From assembly GCA_041744735.1 (NCBI GenBank), contig JBGTKH010000369.1, positions 1-9,654 on the forward strand: a stretch of DNA of 9,654 nucleotides. The letters run 5' to 3'. The position numbers were made by a program, and so were the translations under genes. This document shows positions 1-5,782 of this stretch, piece after piece (within the stretch, counting starts at the first letter, position 1; each line of letters starts with the position of its first letter). The stretch comes from JBGTKH01 sp041744735 (GTDB lineage Bacteria > Planctomycetota > Planctomycetia > Pirellulales > Pirellulaceae). Below the pieces are notes generated by a model. That model searched no databases. It was given only the letters and a program-made list of their open reading frames with translations, and was not told the origin of the DNA.

Positions 1-154
1 CGCCTGAGAGGAGGGCCGGTGTCGCGGCTTTCGTGGGCTTGCGGACTGATGACTTGGCGGCCGCCTTGCGCGGCTTGGCCGCCGTCGCAGCGACCCGCTT
101 GGCGGCGGCCTTCTTTGCGACCTTCGCCGACTTCTTGGACGTCTTGCCAGCCAT
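1..154 (-). CDS. Lys/Ala-rich basic protein, N-terminal part only (histone H1-like composition)
   Basis: Reading the minus strand from ATG at 154 gives 51 codons with no stop before the window edge, so only the N-terminus is visible. It begins MAGKTSKKSAKVAKKAAAK. Of 51 residues, 12 are Lys, 3 Arg and 16 Ala, in short K/A/P blocks like the tails of bacterial histone H1-like or HU-extension proteins. A Shine-Dalgarno GGAG (163-166) lies 8 nt before the ATG and supports this start. The gene follows the SGNH hydrolase on the same strand after 53 nt, so co-transcription is possible. A role in nucleic-acid binding is inferred from composition only. The basic stretch could equally be an N-terminal extension on a different globular protein encoded outside the window. 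Confidence 0.65.
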   Translation of the reverse strand, partial: MAGKTSKKSAKVAKKAAAKRVAATAAKPRKAAAKSSVRKPTKAATPALLSG

Positions 155-162
155 TGCGTTCA

Positions 163-166
163 CTCC
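163..166 (-). promoter_or_regulatory. Ribosome binding site for the Lys/Ala-rich protein
   Basis: GGAG on the minus strand, 8 nt upstream of the ATG at 154. It is the main support for calling a gene at the left edge. Confidence 0.6.
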
Positions 167-207
167 AGGGCATGGTTCATCTCACGCAATTGCCAATGGG
201 ATCTGAC

Positions 208-900
208 CTACGGCTTCGACAACGCCTCTGTAACACTTGCCACGACCTGCTCGGCGATTTTCTGAGAGCCTTCCTTGGTGTAGTGAACGTCGCCGAGCTT
301 GACGAACTGCGACGCGGGAAATTCCTTGGTCAGCGTGTAGAGGTCGTTGATCCGTACGCCGTACTTGTTCATCACTCGAGCCGCCGCGGCATTGTACTTC
401 GCATCGTCGCCGACAATCCGGCCGGCTTCGCCCTCAGGCACAACCGTCGTGTGCGCCCAGATGAGAGTCGCGCCGGTTTTTTCCAGCCGGGCCACCAGCT
501 TGTCGAGATTCTCCTCGTATTGTTCCAGGCTCGTCGTGAGCGTCCCGCCAATCTTATCGCGATGGCCCTGCGTTTTCGACTCCGGATTCCGATAACACAG
601 ATCCCACAAACCCCAGTTGAAATGAATCACATCCCACTTGCCGTCGCCCAGCCACTGATCGAGTTTCTGTAAGCCGGTCCCCGTGTGCTGCGCGTTGCCC
701 GGATTGTGCACCACAACCGCCTTTCCCTTCAGCATCTCAGCCACGAAAGGCGTGTAACCCAACGAGATCGAGTCGCCAATAATCAGAACGTTTGGCTGTT
801 CGGCTTGGCTGGCACGGTCGTTCTCGTTCGCATGGATTAAGGACGGCGGGGCGAGCAGCAGCAGCAAGAGAGGCATGGTTTGACGGTTGAAAATTCGCAT
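208..900 (-). CDS. Secreted SGNH/GDSL-family hydrolase
   Basis: A 230-aa protein. A Sec-type signal peptide (about residues 1-24, with a run of six Leu, ending near IHA) places it outside the cytoplasm. The SGNH blocks are visible: IIGDSIS with nucleophile Ser44 (block I), NPGNAQ with Gly68 (block II), HFNWGLWDL with Asn95 (block III) and GDVHYT with Asp204/His206 (block V). All four catalytic positions are therefore present, and an active esterase or deacylase is expected; the substrate cannot be read from sequence. The frame stays open upstream to an ATG at 948, but ATG 900 is preferred because it has GGAG (908-911) at 7 nt and starts the signal peptide directly. The gene lies 179 nt downstream of the DUF4838/CBM9-like gene on the same strand, which suggests a carbohydrate esterase role. 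This is inference. Confidence 0.9.
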   Translation of the reverse strand: MRIFNRQTMPLLLLLLAPPSLIHANENDRASQAEQPNVLIIGDSISLGYTPFVAEMLKGKAVVVHNPGNAQHTGTGLQKLDQWLGDGKWDVIHFNWGLWDLCYRNPESKTQGHRDKIGGTLTTSLEQYEENLDKLVARLEKTGATLIWAHTTVVPEGEAGRIVGDDAKYNAAAARVMNKYGVRINDLYTLTKEFPASQFVKLGDVHYTKEGSQKIAEQVVASVTEALSKP

Positions 901-907
901 CGCTTGT

Positions 908-911
908 CTCC
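908..911 (-). promoter_or_regulatory. Ribosome binding site that sets the SGNH hydrolase start
   Basis: GGAG lies 7 nt upstream of ATG 900 on the minus strand. It favours that start over the in-frame ATG at 948, which would put 16 extra polar residues in front of the signal peptide. Confidence 0.65.
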
Positions 912-956
912 GGGATATCTTGGTCGGGCTTGTTCGAGGGCATTTCAAAACCGTAG

Positions 957-976
957 CCGAAGTTGTGAAACTTCGG
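957..976. repeat. Perfect 8-bp stem, 4-nt loop palindrome in the intergenic region
   Basis: CCGAAGTT (957-964), loop GTGA, AACTTCGG (969-976). It lies in the 179-nt gap between the DUF4838 gene (stop at 1080) and the SGNH hydrolase (start at 900). Read on the minus strand, the hairpin is followed by CTACGGTTTTG, a weak T-run, so it could act as a poor intrinsic terminator or as leader structure. Its left flank GTAGCCGAA (953-961) recurs at 3533-3541, at the edge of the larger inverted repeat. That makes a dispersed intergenic repeat family a reasonable alternative. Confidence 0.55.
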
Positions 977-1079
977 ACTCTGCTGCTTAATTGCCAAACC
1001 CCAGTTCAGATTCTTGCAGCAATTCGAAGACGGCAAGATGTAAATGTTTCATGGTTACGACTCGGAGTAAACGGCATGG

Positions 1080-3458
1080 TCATTCAATGAACTGAATCTC
1101 CGAGAAGTCGGCCAGGTTGTCGCTGGTGGTGGCGCCGGTGGTGTTCATGCGTTGGTATTCACGCTCGCTGCCCTCTTGCTGGGGCTTGGTCGATTTCAAG
1201 CCTTTGTCGGCGACGCGGTGGCGGGTGAAGTTGCCGGTCCAGACGGTGTGCGTGCCCGAGCCCGGCACGACGGCTTCGGGGAAGGCGGCGTAGGGCAGGA
1301 AGACTTCCAGGCTCCAGAAATCTTTGCCGCGGTGGGCGGCCGCCGTAAAACTCTTGCATTCCCAGGTGGTGTCTTTCAGCTTCGAGTCCCACAGGTTGAT
1401 CTCGGGGTTGACGATGAACTGGTAGAACTCGCCTTCGTTCTTGCCCGTCACGTCCAGGAAGATTTCGACGTTGTCGTCCCACCACATGTTGCCGTTGTCG
1501 TGGCCGCCGTTGACCGTTTCCAGCAACTGCGGCGTCGGTTCGCTCATGTGAATGCCAAACGTCACCCCGTCGGCCGTCCACACGCCGCGCACGGTCGATG
1601 CGTAACGGACCGGCTGGCCGCGGTCGGCGCCGAGCGCTTTGACGAAACCGTTGGGCGTGGCTCGCTGCCATTGCGGGTCGTCCAGCTTGCCATCGATCGC
1701 CGGTTTCTCGCCTACCTTTTGCAAATGGAGCGGTTTCAGGCCGCGGCCGTTCATCAGGTCGGCCTCCTTGAAAAACTCGTCGAGCGACGGCGTGTAATAG
1801 TCCAGCCGCGCGGTGACCAGCGCGTCGCCTTGTGCCTGCTGACGTGCCTGGGCCAGCAGCGCCCGCATCTTCGACACGGTCTCGGCCGGGAAGCTGGCTT
1901 CGTAAATCCCCTTGGGCGAGAACCGCCCGCTCGGCCAACGGCTCTGTTCCCAGCCGCCGATTTGCAGACCGATCAGTTCGCGCATCGTGCCGGTCGCGGC
2001 GCCGAACATGCGGACGCAGAATTCATCCACTGCGGCGTCCACGTCGAACTCGGGATTCCACAGCACCTTCAGCCAGCAGTACAGGCTGATGTGCTGCCGC
2101 GGCCAGTGATTGAAATCGCCGTTGATAAATGTGCCCACCGTTTTGTCGCGGTTGCGTTGATAGAAATCCTTGACGACGTGCGGGTATTGATAGGCGGCCT
2201 TCGTTTTGTGCGCGGGCCAGACGCAGTAATGCCAGTTCTGAATCTTGCGGCCGGTGGTGGCGATCCAGCGATCGATGTTGGCCTGTTCGTCGTCGCGGAT
2301 CGCCGGTTCTTTGTACGACGCCAAACCCGGCATGCCGCACAATTGCACTTCCACGTTGCCGGGGAATTTGAAGCCGGCGGGGGCGGTGGTGTAATTCAAG
2401 TACGGCAGATAGACCACAGTGAAATTTTCGTCGGGCCAGCGGCGTTGGACTTCGCGCGCCAACTTGCCGACGAACGTGGCCATGACCTTCGACGCGCCGC
2501 CGTACTGCCCGCCCTTATCGTCCCACAGCTTGCGGCAGTGGTCGCAGTAACAGGCCAGCTCGACGTCGTACGGCGAGACGGTAATTGCCTTGCCCGAGAT
2601 CGGCGCGTAGAGTGGCGTTTTCTTTGCGACGAAATTTTGAATCCCTTCCAGATACGTCTGAAGCGTCTGCGGGCTGCCGTAGCAGATCACTTCATATTGG
2701 CGGCTGCCGTCCTGCCGCATCTGATAAACCTCCGGCCGCTCTTTCTTCAACACTTCGTAGCCCGGCCAGTTCGGCTGATGCACTTGCAAACGGATCGGCC
2801 ACGAGTTGCCCGACCGCAGAAACGTGTGCAGTTCGTGCATTTTGATGCCGGTGCCCTGCCAGGGGTTGGAGACCGGTGGCCAGATCACGCGCATCGGAAA
2901 CGCCGGCGCATCCTCGTACCACACCGCCGGCACAACCAAATCGCGCGACGCGGGAACCGATTGGCCGATCTGCGGCCCGTTCTCCGTGGCTGGCGGAAAG
3001 TACCAGCGGACGCCGACGTAGCGTTCCAGAAAATCGTACACGCCCCACAGTTGCCCGTTGGCCTCGCGCCCCGCGTTGTTCCCGACGATGAAGACGCGAT
3101 CGGCGGCTGTCTTGATGGCAAACCCTTCGAGGGGCAACTTCGAACTTTCCAATCCCAATGCCGCGGCCTCGTCACAGTCACCCAGCACGATCGCCGGTGA
3201 AGTGATCGCGTTGGTCACGATCGGCAACTCGGCCCCGGTCGCCTGCTTGATGAACCGCTGCAGTTCGCCCGCCCCTGCAGCACCTTTGATCACTACAATT
3301 GATGCCTTCGGCTGGCCATCCTTGACCAACACGACCGGCGCGTGATTCGGCCGAGCCTTCATCGCGACGGGAGTTAAGTCCTGCGCCTCCCACGGCGCGG
3401 CTGCGAGTGCGGTGGAAGTTAAGCCGACGCAGGTGAACAGAAATGCGATCGTTTTCAT
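1080..3458 (-). CDS. Secreted DUF4838 domain protein with C-terminal CBM9-like domain
   Basis: A 792-aa exported protein. Residues 1-20 form a signal peptide (MKTIAFLF... ending TALAA). Residues about 53-156 resemble the alpha/beta domain in front of GH20 and GH67 catalytic domains and end in GVYDFLERYVGVRWYFPP, typical of DUF4838 proteins. The DUF4838 body (about 180-560) contains CYCDHC (Cys303, 305, 308), a likely metal or disulfide site. From about 584, AIDGKLDDPQW through MWWDDNVEIFLDV to the end matches the CBM9-like/DOMON-type sugar-binding fold. Family knowledge suggests polysaccharide or glycoside processing, but I know of no defined reaction. ATG 3458 is preferred to ATG 3470 because GGAG (3465-3468) lies 6 nt upstream, and the earlier ATG overlaps that Shine-Dalgarno. 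The SGNH hydrolase follows on the same strand. Confidence 0.88.
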   Translation of the reverse strand: MKTIAFLFTCVGLTSTALAAAPWEAQDLTPVAMKARPNHAPVVLVKDGQPKASIVVIKGAAGAGELQRFIKQATGAELPIVTNAITSPAIVLGDCDEAAALGLESSKLPLEGFAIKTAADRVFIVGNNAGREANGQLWGVYDFLERYVGVRWYFPPATENGPQIGQSVPASRDLVVPAVWYEDAPAFPMRVIWPPVSNPWQGTGIKMHELHTFLRSGNSWPIRLQVHQPNWPGYEVLKKERPEVYQMRQDGSRQYEVICYGSPQTLQTYLEGIQNFVAKKTPLYAPISGKAITVSPYDVELACYCDHCRKLWDDKGGQYGGASKVMATFVGKLAREVQRRWPDENFTVVYLPYLNYTTAPAGFKFPGNVEVQLCGMPGLASYKEPAIRDDEQANIDRWIATTGRKIQNWHYCVWPAHKTKAAYQYPHVVKDFYQRNRDKTVGTFINGDFNHWPRQHISLYCWLKVLWNPEFDVDAAVDEFCVRMFGAATGTMRELIGLQIGGWEQSRWPSGRFSPKGIYEASFPAETVSKMRALLAQARQQAQGDALVTARLDYYTPSLDEFFKEADLMNGRGLKPLHLQKVGEKPAIDGKLDDPQWQRATPNGFVKALGADRGQPVRYASTVRGVWTADGVTFGIHMSEPTPQLLETVNGGHDNGNMWWDDNVEIFLDVTGKNEGEFYQFIVNPEINLWDSKLKDTTWECKSFTAAAHRGKDFWSLEVFLPYAAFPEAVVPGSGTHTVWTGNFTRHRVADKGLKSTKPQQEGSEREYQRMNTTGATTSDNLADFSEIQFIE

Positions 3459-3464
3459 GTTCGT

Positions 3465-3468
3465 CTCC
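3465..3468 (-). promoter_or_regulatory. Ribosome binding site that sets the DUF4838 gene start
   Basis: GGAG sits 6 nt before ATG 3458. The competing in-frame ATG at 3470 ends inside this motif (ATGGAGACGAAC), so the upstream ATG is unlikely to be the main start. Confidence 0.65.
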
Positions 3469-3507
3469 ATTCGTTTTCATCGTGCGACACTTTGGCGGCG
3501 CTCATTG

Positions 3508-3539
3508 TGCCATCTTGTAGCCGTGCCATCTTGTAGCCG
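3508..3539. repeat. Tandem duplication of a 16-bp unit
   Basis: TGCCATCTTGTAGCCG occurs twice in direct succession, at 3508-3523 and 3524-3539, without mismatch. The end of the second copy overlaps the first 4 nt of the inverted repeat that starts at 3536. The 9-mer ATCTTGTAG inside the unit also appears in reverse orientation at 4476-4484, upstream of the DUF1559 gene. Confidence 0.85.
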
Positions 3540-3601
3540 AATTCGCCAGAATTTGGCTTTCGAGTTTAACACAAGTCAGGCCAAATTCTGGCGAATTCGG
3601 C
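3536..3601. repeat. Perfect 22-bp inverted repeat with 22-nt loop
   Basis: The left arm 3536-3557 (GCCGAATTCGCC, then AGAATTTGGC) is the exact reverse complement of the right arm 3580-3601. The spacer 3558-3579 is 22 nt. Either strand would fold into a very stable hairpin when transcribed. There is no T-tract, and a terminator makes little sense between two divergent genes. A REP/MITE-like dispersed element or a strong structural barrier is more likely. Confidence 0.85.
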
Positions 3602-3789
3602 GACCAACGCATCTTAAAACCACATTCACGCGAAACTTGCACGCGGCAGCTCCGTATGTTAACTTCCACTGGTACCATGCCTGTTGTCCGTTGGGCGTCG
3701 CGCGTCCCACCTCATGATCCATCAATCTGTCGGCGGCTGGCCACTGCGAGGTCCTCGCCTTTCATGTGCTCATGTGTGAAAGTTTGGGA

Positions 3790-4290
3790 ATGTCAAAGTC
3801 CGCACTTGCCTGGCTGGCCATTTGCCTTACGTTAGCTGCCCTGCCCGGCTGCGGCGGTTGTCGTGATAGTGGCGTTGATCCGTCGCAGCGTAAGCCGGTT
3901 TATCCGGTGTCGGGCGAACTGTATTTTGACGGCAGCCCCGCGCGCGATGTGATCGTGGTCTTATATCCGGCCGACGACGAAGCGCGCAGCGAGACTTGGC
4001 CGCTGGGTTACCCGCGGGCCACGGTGCGTCGCGATGGCTCGTTCCGCATCGGCACGTATGAACCTCGCGACGGAGCTCCCTTGGGTGAATACTTGATACT
4101 GGTCGTGGAAACGGATGCGTCGTTGGACGAGCCGCAGGCAATGGTTGCCGATTCCGCGGCGGCGACGAATTCGCCATCGAGGAATGGACCGGGATCGATG
4201 TACAGCGATCCGGAGCGGCCGGCGGGTCGCTTTATTGTAGAAGCCAAGGATAATGAGATTCCGCGGCTGTCGTTGGCCACAGGGTCCTAG
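3790..4290 (+). CDS. Carboxypeptidase regulatory-like (transthyretin-like) lipoprotein
   Basis: A 166-aa predicted lipoprotein. The N-terminus MSKSALAWLAICLTLAALPGC is a signal sequence ending in a lipobox-like LPGC with lipidated Cys21, so the protein should be anchored in the envelope. Residues about 38-110 form a short beta-sandwich of the carboxypeptidase regulatory type: YPVSGELYFDGSPARDV, then a DGSFRIGTYEPRDGAPLGEY segment. This is the typical pattern of small planctomycete lipoproteins found near DUF1559 genes. Their function is unknown. The frame is open upstream with GTG 3766 and ATG 3772; ATG 3790 is chosen because it starts the signal peptide with SKS rather than with a polar lead. 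Its Shine-Dalgarno is weak (GAAAG, about 8 nt upstream), so the start is less certain than the gene. Confidence 0.85.
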   Translation: MSKSALAWLAICLTLAALPGCGGCRDSGVDPSQRKPVYPVSGELYFDGSPARDVIVVLYPADDEARSETWPLGYPRATVRRDGSFRIGTYEPRDGAPLGEYLILVVETDASLDEPQAMVADSAAATNSPSRNGPGSMYSDPERPAGRFIVEAKDNEIPRLSLATGS

Positions 4291-4309
4291 GCGTGCCTCG
4301 AGTGCGGTT

Positions 4310-4327
4310 CGTCGTTAGGTGACGACG
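4310..4327. terminator. Small hairpin just after the lipoprotein gene
   Basis: CGTCGT (4310-4315), 6-nt loop, ACGACG (4322-4327), 19 nt after the stop codon of the lipoprotein gene. There is no T-run, so it is only a weak terminator candidate. It may simply be part of the structured intergenic region. Confidence 0.25.
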
Positions 4328-4338
4328 CGCCGACGCGC

Positions 4339-4434
4339 GGGTCAGTCGTTCAAAACTCAAAACTGCCGGGGCAAGGGCGATCCTCATGGCGAAACTCAAT
4401 TCCCCGGCAATTTTGAATTTTGAACGACTGACCC
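4339..4434. repeat. Large inverted repeat with 33-bp arms (31/33 matching)
   Basis: Left arm 4339-4371 begins GGGTCAGTCGTTCAAAAC and ends TGCCGGGG. Right arm 4402-4434 is its reverse complement except at two positions (4356/4417 and 4363/4410). The spacer is 30 nt. Both mismatches are C-A on the plus strand but G-U on a minus-strand transcript, so an RNA read from the minus strand would pair over the full 33 bp. The element contains no coding frame. It resembles a REP/MITE-type palindrome. A role as attenuator or terminator between the lipoprotein and DUF1559 genes is also possible. Confidence 0.8.
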
Positions 4435-4470
4435 CAGTGCCCTACCCGTCGCACTGGACGGGCAGGGTGC
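4435..4470. repeat. Second hairpin with an alternative fold, upstream of the DUF1559 gene
   Basis: CCCTACCCGTC (4440-4450) and GACGGGCAGGG (4457-4467) are reverse complements at 10 of 11 positions, with a 6-nt loop GCACTG. That loop is itself complementary to CAGTGC at 4435-4440, so two exclusive folds are possible. The single mismatch (4444/4463) is A-C on the plus strand and U-G on the minus strand. The hairpin ends about 34 nt before the Shine-Dalgarno of the DUF1559 gene. Confidence 0.6.
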
Positions 4471-4504
4471 CCATCCTACAAGATTTGCCGTGATTCATTG
4501 CTTG

Positions 4505-4508
4505 GGAG
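4505..4508 (+). promoter_or_regulatory. Ribosome binding site that sets the DUF1559 GTG start
   Basis: GGAG (within TTGGGAGAA) is 8 nt upstream of GTG 4517. The longer in-frame GTG at 4490 has no comparable motif and would place the Shine-Dalgarno inside the coding region. Confidence 0.7.
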
Positions 4509-4516
4509 AATGCTTC

Positions 4517-5434
4517 GTGAGGCCGGCAATCCGTAAAACTTGGAGCACGGGCTTCACGCTGGTCGAACTGCTCGTGGTGATCGCGATTATCGGGCTGTTG
4601 GTGGCCTTGCTGTTGCCCGCGGTACAGGCGGCTCGCGAAGCGGCGCGGCGCACCTCATGCTTGAACAACCTCAAGCAAATGGGGGTCGCACTGCAAACGT
4701 ATCACGACACGCAACGCGCGTTTCCTACGTCGTCATTCTCGTCGCCCACGGAAGAGCAATCGATTTTCACGCGGCTGCTGCCTTATATCGAACAGCAAAA
4801 CTTGTACGACCAATACGACAGCCGCTTCGCTTGGTTCGATACCACGAACCACTCCGCGATTTCGGCTTACGTCGCGACGTACACCTGCCCATCGTCGCCG
4901 GAAAGAAAACGCTCGGCAATCGGCAGCGTTGGCAGCACGACCTTGCCGCTGTATTGCACCGACTATTCCGAAATGGTGGACGTGGACCTGCCGGCGCTGT
5001 TGCCGCTGGGCTTGGTTGACCCCGCCACGGAGGCCTCACCGAATGCAGCTTTGATGGTCAACTTTGCCAATCCGTACTTGTCCCAGATCACCGACGGAAC
5101 CTCTACGTCGATGATGATTGTAGAAGACGCCGGCCGGCCTCATCTGTATCGGTTGCGAACGAAGACCAGCGGCTTTGGCCTGTTTGGCGTCGGCGCTTGG
5201 GCAGATCCAGCGCAGTTCATCAACATGGACGGCGCCGATCCACTCACCGGCAACGCGCCGGGTTCGTGTGCCGTGAACTGCACCAACGCCTGGGAAGTCT
5301 ACAGCTTCCATCCCACCGGCGCCCACGTCCAATTCGCCGACGGGCACGTCTCGTTCATCAGCCAGAACATCGACATCTTCACGTTCGGAAAACTCATCAC
5401 CTGCGCGGCCGGTGAGCCGGTGCAGTCGCATTGA
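4517..5434 (+). CDS. DUF1559 domain protein with type IV pilin-like N-terminus
   Basis: A 305-aa protein. After a short basic leader (MRPAIRKTWSTG), the prepilin peptidase/N-methylation motif appears: cleavage expected after Gly12, giving mature FTLVE with Glu5 in place, then a hydrophobic helix (about 13-37) and LLPAVQAAREAARR. The DUF1559 body follows: SCLNNLKQMGVALQTYHD (about 47-65) and, near the end, SFHPTGAHVQFADGHVSFI, the family's closing motif. This family is hugely expanded in planctomycetes. It is thought to form pseudopilin-like or surface structures, but the role of individual members is not known. GTG 4517 is chosen over GTG 4490 because of the GGAG 8 nt upstream. The lipoprotein gene lies upstream on the same strand, separated by two strong hairpins, so read-through may be limited. 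Confidence 0.93.
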   Translation: MRPAIRKTWSTGFTLVELLVVIAIIGLLVALLLPAVQAAREAARRTSCLNNLKQMGVALQTYHDTQRAFPTSSFSSPTEEQSIFTRLLPYIEQQNLYDQYDSRFAWFDTTNHSAISAYVATYTCPSSPERKRSAIGSVGSTTLPLYCTDYSEMVDVDLPALLPLGLVDPATEASPNAALMVNFANPYLSQITDGTSTSMMIVEDAGRPHLYRLRTKTSGFGLFGVGAWADPAQFINMDGADPLTGNAPGSCAVNCTNAWEVYSFHPTGAHVQFADGHVSFISQNIDIFTFGKLITCAAGEPVQSH

Positions 5435-5482
5435 TGGCTGCCGATTTGCTGCCGCGCATTGATAACGGTCCCGATCCCGACG

Positions 5483-5737
5483 CTACTCGGCGTGTGTATC
5501 CGCGTCCTCGGATCGACCTTGGTGGCGACGACGAATCATCTGCTCCAATTCGTTGAACCGCTCGGCAGTCGACCAGACATAAGTCGCGATCGCAACGGAG
5601 CCAACCGTAGCGGCAAAGGTGACGAACGCCCACGCGAGTTCGCGACCGTGAGATCTTGTCGCCAGCCAATACGTACCAAAACTGCCTGCAACTAGCACGA
5701 CGAGAGTCAATCCGAAAGCGGAAAGCCAGGTCTTCAT
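5483..5737 (-). CDS. Small two-helix membrane protein, unknown function
   Basis: An 84-aa protein that I do not recognise. It has two hydrophobic segments, about residues 5-26 and 33-55, separated by a short polar turn (TRSHGRE), then a charged tail (FNELEQMIRRRHQGRSEDAD), consistent with a helical hairpin in the inner membrane and a cytoplasmic or periplasmic tail. It follows the 923-aa exported protein gene on the same strand with a 45-nt gap, so an operon is plausible. The Shine-Dalgarno upstream of ATG 5737 is weak. It converges with the DUF1559 gene, whose stop is 48 nt away. Coding status is supported by the clear membrane-protein pattern and the gap it fills, but not by homology. Confidence 0.6.
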   Translation of the reverse strand: MKTWLSAFGLTLVVLVAGSFGTYWLATRSHGRELAWAFVTFAATVGSVAIATYVWSTAERFNELEQMIRRRHQGRSEDADTHAE

Positions 5738-5782
5738 ATTTCACACGCTTGGTGCGGGCAAAACACAACACGCCATGATTTG

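Larger units (their letters stand above)
3459..3789. other. Divergent intergenic region (331 nt) with repeats
   Basis: The gap lies between the start of the minus-strand DUF4838 gene and the start of the plus-strand lipoprotein, so promoters for both should be here. I found no convincing -35/-10 pair. The left part holds a 16-bp tandem duplication and a perfect 22-bp inverted repeat, described separately. In 3602-3789 I see no coding frame, repeat or RNA gene that I can support. Confidence 0.6.

Noticed and set aside
19..672. Open frame of 217 codons on the plus strand across the left edge
   Set aside because: It covers both the Lys/Ala-rich gene and the SGNH hydrolase in antisense, starts with a Trp/Pro/Ser/Arg-rich stretch of low plausibility, and has no recognisable domain.
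737..1036. 99-codon minus-strand frame across the 5' part of the SGNH hydrolase and the intergenic palindrome
   Set aside because: It overlaps the signal peptide coding region in another frame and runs through the 957-976 palindrome. There is no domain or clear ribosome binding site.
1152..3200. Long open frame of 682 codons on the plus strand
   Set aside because: It is antisense to the DUF4838 gene. It is rich in Arg, Val, His and Ala with no domain pattern, while the minus frame has a signal peptide, a Shine-Dalgarno and family motifs. It is a by-product of high GC codon bias.
3508..3601. CRISPR array
   Set aside because: Only two directly adjacent 16-bp copies exist, without spacers and without cas genes.
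4339..4434. Insertion sequence or transposon bounded by the 33-bp arms
   Set aside because: Only 30 nt separate the arms, with no transposase frame and no visible target-site duplication. At most it is a non-autonomous MITE/REP-like element.
5435..5482. Bidirectional terminator between convergent genes
   Set aside because: The 48-nt gap has no convincing stem and no T-tracts on either strand.
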